Source of the DNA: Acidobacteriota bacterium
Lineage (GTDB): Bacteria > Acidobacteriota > Terriglobia > Terriglobales > Acidobacteriaceae
NCBI GenBank assembly: GCA_003225615.1
Contig: QIAS01000052.1
Span: 10,311 to 21,915 of the forward strand
Direction: 5' to 3'
DNA length: 11,605 nt
Shown piece after piece: positions 1 through 5,949 of this stretch. Each line of letters opens with the position of its first letter. The stretch's first letter is position 1. The position numbers and the translations under genes were made by a program. Below the pieces are notes generated by a model. It had not been told where the DNA came from. It made no database searches and saw only the letters and a program-made list of their open reading frames with translations.

Positions 1-245
1 ACATTACGTCGCTGGGCATGCACTCGGCGCGCGATCGGGATCACCTGCTGCGAATCCTGGAAAGAACGATTCAGAAATTCGAGCCCAGAATTGCATCATT
101 AAAAGTCAGTGTAGAACCTGTCGTGGACAACTCGCGCATGCTGCGCTTCCGGATTGACGGCATGTTGCGAGTTGACCCAGCTCCGGAGCCGGTGACTTTC
201 AATACCATGCTGGAACTTACAAGTGGAGAATACGAGGTCAAGTAA
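1..245 (+). CDS. tssE: TssE, T6SS baseplate subunit (gp25-like), 3' end
   Basis: This is the C-terminal part of TssE, the gp25-like wedge protein of the T6SS baseplate, which joins TssF and TssG and helps start sheath assembly. The reading frame is open from base 3 and ends at TAA 243-245. It gives about 80 residues, roughly the last half to two thirds of a usual TssE. The family pattern is clear: a helix with ERTIQKFEPRI, then a strand with LRFRIDGMLRV, and the ending PVTFNTMLELTSGEYEVK, which is the conserved tail of the gp25/TssE family. The ATG at 18 is internal, because the frame continues to the window edge with family-like residues (ITSLG). tssF follows six bases after the stop, as in many T6SS operons. 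No defect is visible in the part shown. Confidence 0.9.
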   Translation, partial: ITSLGMHSARDRDHLLRILERTIQKFEPRIASLKVSVEPVVDNSRMLRFRIDGMLRVDPAPEPVTFNTMLELTSGEYEVK

Positions 246-251
246 CCTTCG

Positions 252-1076
252 ATGCGCGAAGAACTGCTGGCATACTACGAGCGCGAACTGACCTTCCTGC
301 GCCAGATGGGGGCGGAGTTCGCCGGAAAATATCCAAAGATTGCCTCGCGCCTGCAATTGGAGCCGGATCGCTGTGAAGATCCTCACACGGAACGCTTGCT
401 GGAAGCGTTTGCTTTCCTCTCAGCTCGCGTTCACCTGAAAGTGGATGACGAATTCCCGGAAATCACGACGGCGTTGCTCGATATTCTTTATCCGCATTAT
501 CTCCGGCCGCTGCCCTCTATGTCCGTGGTCGAGCTTCATCTCGATCCGGAGCAGGGCAAACTTTCGACGGGCCTCACCGTCCCACGCGGATCTACGCTCT
601 ATTCGCGCGCGCAACTGGATGGCACTTCCTGCAAGTTCCGCACCTGCTATGAAAATGTGTTGTGGCCTCTGACCGTGGCGGAAGCGCAATGGCAGACGCC
701 AGACCGGCTGAAAAGTCAAAGCCGCCGATGCAGTGGGCGCGATCCGCATCCTCATTCGCTGCCTTCCCGATGTCCTGTTTTCGAAGCTAGGCTTACAGTC
801 ACTGCGGTTTTATCTGAACGGCGAAAGCAATCTGGTACATACGCTCTACGAGTTGCTTTGCAACAATTGCCTCGAGATCCTGGTGCGCGATCCGGCAGCC
901 AAGCGCGGCAGCCCGAGCTTCTCCCTGATGCCCCAGAATCTCTCTCCCGTCGGCTTCGCAGAAAACGAATCTATACTGCCGTACCCGCGGCGCTCATTCT
1001 CCGGATACCGTCTGTTGCAGGAGTACTTCACCTTCCCGGAGAAGTTCTTCTTCTTCGATCTCGGGGGACTGGATAA
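252..1076 (+). CDS. tssF: TssF, N-terminal part (gene broken by a frameshift)
   Basis: This is the 5' part of tssF, which encodes the large baseplate wedge protein that binds TssG, TssE and TssK. The start at ATG 252 gives MREELLAYYERELTFLRQMG, the typical TssF N-terminus, followed by the conserved blocks FAGKYPKIASRL, DPHTERLLEAFAFL and FPEITTALLDILYPHYLRP. Homology holds only to about residue 154 (base 713). After that the frame reads an arginine- and serine-rich sequence unlike TssF until TGA 1074-1076. The rest of TssF continues in another frame that is open from base 712. Removing one A from the AAAA run at 711-714 joins the two into a single protein of about 612 residues, a normal TssF length. 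The nearest Shine-Dalgarno-like GAGG is at 234-237, a little far from the start. As written the protein would be truncated and probably non-functional. Confidence 0.85.
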   Translation: MREELLAYYERELTFLRQMGAEFAGKYPKIASRLQLEPDRCEDPHTERLLEAFAFLSARVHLKVDDEFPEITTALLDILYPHYLRPLPSMSVVELHLDPEQGKLSTGLTVPRGSTLYSRAQLDGTSCKFRTCYENVLWPLTVAEAQWQTPDRLKSQSRRCSGRDPHPHSLPSRCPVFEARLTVTAVLSERRKQSGTYALRVALQQLPRDPGARSGSQARQPELLPDAPESLSRRLRRKRIYTAVPAALILRIPSVAGVLHLPGEVLLLRSRGTG

Positions 1077-2091
1077 GTTATCGGCCAGTGGATTCAAGAA
1101 TCAGGTCGAACTCATATTTCTGATGTCGCGGTTTGAGAAAGGGGATCGGCAGCAGATGCTGGAAGTGGGCTTGTCTCCTTCGACGTTCCGGCTTAACTGC
1201 ACGCCCATCGTGAATCTGTTCGCTCAGCCCGCCGAGCCCATTCTTTTGGAACAGACCAAGCCCGAATACCACGTCAAACCCGACGTCCGGCGCGCCTTCA
1301 CCACCGAGGTTTTTTCCATTGACCGGGTGGTCTCTTCCAATCCGCACTCCCCCGAAGTGGTCACCTATGAGCCGTTTTATGCTTTCCGCCATTCCATAGG
1401 ACGCGAGAAGAAGCAAACTTTCTGGCACGCAACCCGGCGCGCTTCGCCGGTGCGCGACGATGGCCGCACGGATGTGTATATCTCGCTTGTGGATGTCTCG
1501 GGAAGGTACGTGAAACCCGACGCCGACACGCTGACGTTAGGGACCACTTGCACGAATTCTAACCTGCCGTCTCGCTTGCCCTTTGGCACCGAATCTGGCG
1601 ATTTTGAACTGGAAGGCGTCTCCGCCGTCCGCAAGATTGTAGCGTTGAGAAAACCTACTGCGACTTTGAGGCCCCCGACCGGCAAGGGAGCTTTGTGGAG
1701 ACTTATCTCGCATCTTTCACTGAACTACCTTTCCCTGGTGGAGGAAGGTAAAGAGGCGTTCCAGCAGATCCTGCAGCTGTATAACTTCTCCGATTCGGTC
1801 CACCTGCAAAGCCAGATTGGGGGCATCGCCAATATGAATAGCTCGCCCCACTTTGCGCGAGTGGTGTCTGATTTGGGAGTCACCTCAGCTCGCGGAACGC
1901 GGGTGCAGCTTCAGTTGGATGAAGAGCAATTTGTGGGTGGCGGCGTCTACTTGTTTGCCAGCGTCATTGAGCATTTCCTGGGGATGTATGTGTCCATGAA
2001 CAGTTTCAGCCAGTTGGTCGCATCCACCGTTCAGAGAAAGGAGGTCTTGCGCGAGTGGCCACCGCGAGCCGGCAGATCGATCCTACTTTAG
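733..2091 (+). CDS. tssF: TssF, C-terminal part (gene broken by a frameshift)
   Basis: This is the remaining three quarters of TssF. Its frame is open from base 712 and reads KVKAADAVGAIRILIRCLPD without a break, then the TssF blocks FSKLGLQSLRFYLNGE, FPEKFFFFDLGGLD and VNLFAQPAEPI. It ends with the typical C-terminus GGGVYLFASVIEHFLGMYVS, NSFSQLV and EWPPRAGRSILL. The GTG at 733 is merely the first possible start after the frameshift. It lacks a convincing ribosome binding site and lies inside a conserved stretch, so it is not the real gene start. The stop TAG 2089-2091 lies inside tssG, an overlap of 37 bases, which points to coupled translation in the undamaged operon. Identity as TssF is secure. 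Whether this fragment is made at all is doubtful. Confidence 0.85.
   Translation: MGAIRILIRCLPDVLFSKLGLQSLRFYLNGESNLVHTLYELLCNNCLEILVRDPAAKRGSPSFSLMPQNLSPVGFAENESILPYPRRSFSGYRLLQEYFTFPEKFFFFDLGGLDKLSASGFKNQVELIFLMSRFEKGDRQQMLEVGLSPSTFRLNCTPIVNLFAQPAEPILLEQTKPEYHVKPDVRRAFTTEVFSIDRVVSSNPHSPEVVTYEPFYAFRHSIGREKKQTFWHATRRASPVRDDGRTDVYISLVDVSGRYVKPDADTLTLGTTCTNSNLPSRLPFGTESGDFELEGVSAVRKIVALRKPTATLRPPTGKGALWRLISHLSLNYLSLVEEGKEAFQQILQLYNFSDSVHLQSQIGGIANMNSSPHFARVVSDLGVTSARGTRVQLQLDEEQFVGGGVYLFASVIEHFLGMYVSMNSFSQLVASTVQRKEVLREWPPRAGRSILL
2037..2044 (+). promoter_or_regulatory. Ribosome binding site of tssG
   Basis: AAAGGAGG, a near-perfect Shine-Dalgarno sequence, lies ten bases before the GTG at 2055 and inside the end of tssF. 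It decides the GTG start of tssG and means that tssG can be translated even if ribosomes are lost at the tssF frameshift. Confidence 0.75.
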
Positions 2092-3095
2092 AGCGCAGCG
2101 CCTTGCAGGAAGCGCTGGAAGAAGAACCATTCCGGTTCCAATTCTTCCAGGCGGTGCGGCTTTTGGAGCGTCTCGCTCCTGAGCGTCACAGTGTGGGAAG
2201 GTTTTTCCATCCATCGAGCGAGGTCGTCAGGTTCACCGCGCGGCCATCGCTGAGCTTTCCCGCCAGCGAAGTCCATTCCATCGATTTTCCCGAAAACAAG
2301 CCGCCGCGCATGATGGTCAATTTCATGGGCCTGACCGGGCCGCAGGGAGTTCTACCCCTCTGTTACACGGAATTGATCCTGAGCCGGTTGCAGAATCGCG
2401 ATACCGCGCTATCGGAATTTTTTGACATTTTCAATCACCGCATTATTTCGTTGTTCTACCAGGCCTGGGAGAAGTATCACTTCACAGTTGCGTACGAACG
2501 GGATGGCCAGGATCAGATTTCCCGCCATCTCCTCGATTTAGTTGGTCTGGGCACAACCGGCCTGCAGAAGCGGCTGGAACCCGAAATCCGCGATGACGCG
2601 CTTTTGTATTATTCGGGACTCCTGGCGCAACGTCCGGCTTCCGCGGTCGGACTGGAGCAACTTCTCAGCGATTATTTCGAAGTGCCCGTAGAGATCGAAC
2701 AATTCTGCGGAATCTGGCGCAAGTTGGATCGAGCAAGCCAAACCTGTCTTGAAGAGGGTAATCGTCTGTACGAAACGCTCGGCTTGGGGGCGGTGGTGGG
2801 AGACGAAGTCTGGGACCAGCAGTCAATTGTGCGGATTCGCATTGGCCCCCTATCTCTCGAACGGTACCTGGAATTCCTGCCTACGGGCGCAGCTCACAAG
2901 CCGCTGCAATCGTTGGTGCGACTCTACTCGGGAGACGAAAAAGACTTTGAAGTCTTATTGATGCTCAAGCGAGACGAAACGCCATCCGCAGAACTGGGTG
3001 GGCTGGGCATGACGGCGCCTCAACTCGGCTGGGTCACATGGATGAAATCTGTCCCGATCGGCCGCGACCCGGCAGATGTGATTATTTCTTTATAG
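2055..3095 (+). CDS. tssG: TssG, T6SS baseplate subunit
   Basis: TssG is the baseplate protein that pairs with two copies of TssF to form the wedge core around the VgrG hub. The 346-residue product has the usual length. Family blocks are visible: EEEPFRFQFFQAVRLLERL near residues 22-40, VRFTARPSLSFPASEV, the very conserved MMVNFMGLTGPQGVLPLCYTE, then FFDIFNHRIISLFYQAWEKY. The middle has DYFEVPVEIEQFCGIW, and the C-terminal third has RIRIGPLSLERYLEFLPTG. The start is GTG 2055, chosen because a strong Shine-Dalgarno sequence stands ten bases upstream; translation gives MATASRQIDPTLERSALQEA. The gene overlaps tssF by 37 bases and is followed by clpV after 18 bases. I see no damage: the frame is open throughout and every conserved block is present. 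Confidence 0.93.
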   Translation: MATASRQIDPTLERSALQEALEEEPFRFQFFQAVRLLERLAPERHSVGRFFHPSSEVVRFTARPSLSFPASEVHSIDFPENKPPRMMVNFMGLTGPQGVLPLCYTELILSRLQNRDTALSEFFDIFNHRIISLFYQAWEKYHFTVAYERDGQDQISRHLLDLVGLGTTGLQKRLEPEIRDDALLYYSGLLAQRPASAVGLEQLLSDYFEVPVEIEQFCGIWRKLDRASQTCLEEGNRLYETLGLGAVVGDEVWDQQSIVRIRIGPLSLERYLEFLPTGAAHKPLQSLVRLYSGDEKDFEVLLMLKRDETPSAELGGLGMTAPQLGWVTWMKSVPIGRDPADVIISL

Positions 3096-3113
3096 AGACC
3101 AGGAAGGGAAACT

Positions 3114-5780
3114 ATGTCAGTCAACCTGAAATCGCTGATCCACAAGCTGAACGACACGAGTCGCAGCGCGTTAGAAGCCGCTGCAGGTCTGTGCCTTTCG
3201 CGCACCCACTACGACGTCGAAATCGAACACTATCTCCTGAAGCTGATGGACTCCAGCGATGGTGATGCGGCGCGCATTTTGAAAGCATTCGGAATTAACA
3301 AATCGCGCCTTACCACGGACCTGACCCGGGCGCTGGACAAGCTGAAGTCTGGAAATGCGCGTACGCCGTCACTGAGTCCCTCGCTGCTCAAGATGTTCAC
3401 CGAGGCCTGGCTGGTCGGCTCCATTAGTTTCGCGGCCACCGAGATTCGTTCCGGATTCAGCATCCTTGCTCTGGTTTCGAATGAAGAGCTTTCCCGCCTG
3501 ATCCGCGAATCCACGCAGGAGTTCAAGCAGATCGATGTTGAAAGCCTGCGCAAGGATTTTTACGCCATCGTGGCCGGGTCAAAGGAAGAGGCACTCCTCG
3601 AACCAACCGAGGCAGAGGCAGGCGGGGCAAGAGAGGGCGGTCCACGTGCGGGAGGAAAGACGCCCCACCTCGATCAATACACGGTGAACCTGACGGAGAA
3701 AGCGAAGCAGGGCAAGGTCGACCCGGTGCTCGGGCGGGACCACGAAATTCGTCAAGTAGTCGACATACTAATGCGTCGCCGGCAAAACAACCCCATCCTC
3801 ACCGGCGAGGCCGGAGTTGGAAAGACTGCCGTAGTAGAGGGCTTCGCCGCCCGGGTTGCTGCCGGAGACGTTCCTCCGCCATTGCGCAACGTGGCGATCA
3901 ACACCCTTGACCTCGCATTGCTGCAGGCGGGCGCCGGAGTGAAGGGCGAATTCGAGAACCGGCTGAAGGGGCTAATCGAAGAGGTGAAGTCTTCGCCTAC
4001 GCCGATCATTCTTTTTATTGACGAAGCGCACACCATGATTGGGGCAGGTGGAAGTGCTGGCCAGGGCGATGCTGCCAATCTGCTCAAGCCAGCGCTCGCG
4101 CGTGGAGAGTTGCGCACCATCGCAGCAACAACCTGGTCGGAGTACAAGAAATATTTCGAGAAAGATGCCGCTTTAGCCCGCCGCTTCCAGGTAGTCAAAG
4201 TGGAGGAGCCGAGCGAGGAACAATGCATGGTGATGCTGCGCGGCATTGTGGGCTCGCTCGAAAAGCACCACTCCTTGCGAATTCTCGACCAATCGGTAAG
4301 TGCCGCGGTGCGCTTGTCGCATCGTTACCTGGCGGGCCGGCAACTTCCAGACAAGGCGGTCAGCGTGCTGGATACAGCCTGTGCACGGTTGGCGCTCGGC
4401 CAAAACGCCACTCCGGCAGCGGTAGAAGACACCATCCGGCAACTCGATGACCTTGTCGTACAAAAACGTATTCTGGAACGCGAAACCGCCGTGGGCGCTG
4501 ACCATCGAGAGCGTCTCGAACAGATTGGGTCGGAGATGGCAAGGCTCGAAACCCAACTGTCAGACATGAAAGAACGCTGGGAAAAGGAACGCGACTTGGT
4601 CAGCCGCATTCGCGACCTGCGTACACAGTTGGAGGCCGCAGCCAAACCTGCCGCCGACGGGGACGGCAGCACGCCCGCAGTGGACGTGGAGAAGAGTCGC
4701 ACCGAGCTTGCCAGGTTGGAAAGTGAACTCCTGGCTTTACAAGGCGAGAACCCGCTCATGCGAGTCTGTGTAGACGACCAGATCGTGGGCGAAGTGATTT
4801 CCGGTTGGACGGGCATTCCTGTCGGCAAGATGGTGAAGGACGAGATCGCCACGGTATTAAATCTGGAGCAGCATCTCGGAAACAGGGTGATCGGACAGAA
4901 CCAGGCCTTGCAAGGCATTGCTCAGAGAATCGTGACCTCGCGAGCAAACTTGGACGATCCCGGCAAGCCTATTGGCGTGTTCATGCTGGTAGGCCCCAGC
5001 GGAGTGGGGAAAACCGAAACCGCGCTCGCGCTCTCCGACCTGCTCTACGGCGGAGAACGAAATCTGATCACTATTAACATGTCAGAATTCCAAGAGGCAC
5101 ATACCGTTTCAACCCTGAAGGGTTCCCCTCCGGGATACGTCGGCTATGGCGAGGGCGGAGTTCTTTTGGATGAAGTTGAGAAGGCGCATCCTGATGTGCT
5201 GGAGTTGTTCTACCAGGTGTTCGACAAGGGGATGATGGAGGATGGAGAAGGCCGGGAGATCGATTTCAAGAACACCATCATCATCCTGACCACCAATGCC
5301 TGTACGGATACGTTGATGAAGCTGACTGCGGATCCAGAGACGACGCCCGATCCGGAAAGTCTGGCCAAGGCGCTCAAGCCGGAACTGAACAAAACCTTCA
5401 AGCCGGCGTTTCTAGGAAGACTGCTGGTGATCCCCTACTATCCGATTCGCGATGAGGCTTTGCAAAAGATTATCCATCTGAAGCTGGGCAAGGTCAGGAA
5501 CCGCTTGCAGCAGAATCACCGCGTCACGTTGGCCTATGACGACACTTTGGTGAAAGAGGTGGCGCGTCGCTGCACGGAAGTCGAGAGCGGAGCCCGTAAT
5601 GTGGACAACATTTTGACCAACACGTTGCTACCCGAAGTGTCACGTCAACTGCTGGGCCGCATGGCGGAAGGGGAAAAACTGAACGCCGTCAATGTCAGCA
5701 TCGGAACCGATGGAAAGTTTGTCTACGAGCTTGTGAGTGCGGCGCCACAACAAGCGAGCGCTGCTCCGGCAGCAGCCTGA
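3114..5780 (+). CDS. tssH: TssH/ClpV, AAA+ sheath-disassembly ATPase with a gap in its second ATPase domain
   Basis: ClpV is a cytoplasmic hexameric AAA+ unfoldase that pulls apart the contracted TssB/TssC sheath. Length is 888 residues, normal for ClpV. A Shine-Dalgarno GGAAGG at 3102-3107 supports ATG 3114. Order of parts: Clp N-domain (about 1-155), a Gly/Glu-rich linker (about 160-185), and the first ATPase domain with Walker A GEAGVGKT (231-238) and Walker B ILFIDE ending at D303-E304. A helical, probably coiled-coil middle segment (about 460-570) follows. The second ATPase domain has Walker A GPSGVGKT (627-634), pore loop GYVG (674-677), Walker B aspartate D686 and the sensor-2 motif GAR. 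The phrase DKGMMEDGEGREIDFKN is typical of ClpV rather than ClpB. Odd: GYGEGGVL runs directly into LDEVEKAHPDV, whereas ClpB/ClpV proteins have about 13 more residues here (a TEAVRR-PYSVV-type segment). The loss removes a helix and part of the Walker B strand, so second-domain activity is doubtful. Confidence 0.93.
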   Translation: MSVNLKSLIHKLNDTSRSALEAAAGLCLSRTHYDVEIEHYLLKLMDSSDGDAARILKAFGINKSRLTTDLTRALDKLKSGNARTPSLSPSLLKMFTEAWLVGSISFAATEIRSGFSILALVSNEELSRLIRESTQEFKQIDVESLRKDFYAIVAGSKEEALLEPTEAEAGGAREGGPRAGGKTPHLDQYTVNLTEKAKQGKVDPVLGRDHEIRQVVDILMRRRQNNPILTGEAGVGKTAVVEGFAARVAAGDVPPPLRNVAINTLDLALLQAGAGVKGEFENRLKGLIEEVKSSPTPIILFIDEAHTMIGAGGSAGQGDAANLLKPALARGELRTIAATTWSEYKKYFEKDAALARRFQVVKVEEPSEEQCMVMLRGIVGSLEKHHSLRILDQSVSAAVRLSHRYLAGRQLPDKAVSVLDTACARLALGQNATPAAVEDTIRQLDDLVVQKRILERETAVGADHRERLEQIGSEMARLETQLSDMKERWEKERDLVSRIRDLRTQLEAAAKPAADGDGSTPAVDVEKSRTELARLESELLALQGENPLMRVCVDDQIVGEVISGWTGIPVGKMVKDEIATVLNLEQHLGNRVIGQNQALQGIAQRIVTSRANLDDPGKPIGVFMLVGPSGVGKTETALALSDLLYGGERNLITINMSEFQEAHTVSTLKGSPPGYVGYGEGGVLLDEVEKAHPDVLELFYQVFDKGMMEDGEGREIDFKNTIIILTTNACTDTLMKLTADPETTPDPESLAKALKPELNKTFKPAFLGRLLVIPYYPIRDEALQKIIHLKLGKVRNRLQQNHRVTLAYDDTLVKEVARRCTEVESGARNVDNILTNTLLPEVSRQLLGRMAEGEKLNAVNVSIGTDGKFVYELVSAAPQQASAAPAAA

Positions 5781-5924
5781 GCGGGTTCTCAGCACAGGCG
5801 CACCGGAGTCGGCCAGGTGTTCGAATTAGCCCAGGTGCTTCAGGTGATCAGGTCGCTTGGAGTGCAAGTGTTCTCCACTGGCATTCCAATAACCACGGGA
5901 CGCTTCCAGGAGTCCATTGTCTGA
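5781..5924 (+). pseudogene. Possible remnant of a serine recombinase between clpV and vgrG
   Basis: The gap between clpV and vgrG stays open in the clpV frame after the clpV stop, for 47 codons up to TGA 5922-5924. The translation looks protein-like, not random. It contains RRTGVGQVFELAQVLQ, then IRSLGVQVFS, then TTGRFQESIV. The spacing of a helix, a GV-x-V-x-S strand and a TTG-x-F-x-E-x-IV block resembles the part of serine recombinases (resolvase/invertase catalytic domains) that follows the DR-x-x-R motif. The catalytic serine end and the DNA-binding end are both absent, and there is no proper start codon with a ribosome binding site. The identification rests on my memory of the family pattern and is tentative. 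The alternative is an unrelated fragment or chance. Confidence 0.3.
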
Positions 5925-5934
5925 GCGTTCTAAC

Positions 5935-5938
5935 GGAG
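5935..5938 (+). promoter_or_regulatory. Ribosome binding site of vgrG
   Basis: GGAG stands eleven bases before the ATG at 5950. It favours that start over the TTG at 5917, which would add eleven residues of low family likeness and overlap the end of the preceding open stretch. Confidence 0.5.
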
Positions 5939-5949
5939 CAAAACAAGCT

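Noticed and set aside
705..720. Programmed ribosomal frameshifting in tssF
   Set aside because: A +1 shift would be needed, and I see neither a known +1 shift stop context nor an upstream stimulatory Shine-Dalgarno sequence. An ordinary indel is simpler, though only data can settle it.
4325..4918. A 197-residue open frame on the - strand inside clpV
   Set aside because: It lies wholly opposite an unmistakable ClpV coding region. Its translation is Ser/Arg-rich without domains, as expected of an antisense shadow of GC-rich coding DNA.
5917..5949. TTG at 5917 as the start of vgrG
   Set aside because: TTG is a rare start with no Shine-Dalgarno sequence before it, and the added residues (MSERSNGAKQA) are not VgrG-like. 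ATG 5950 has GGAG eleven bases upstream.
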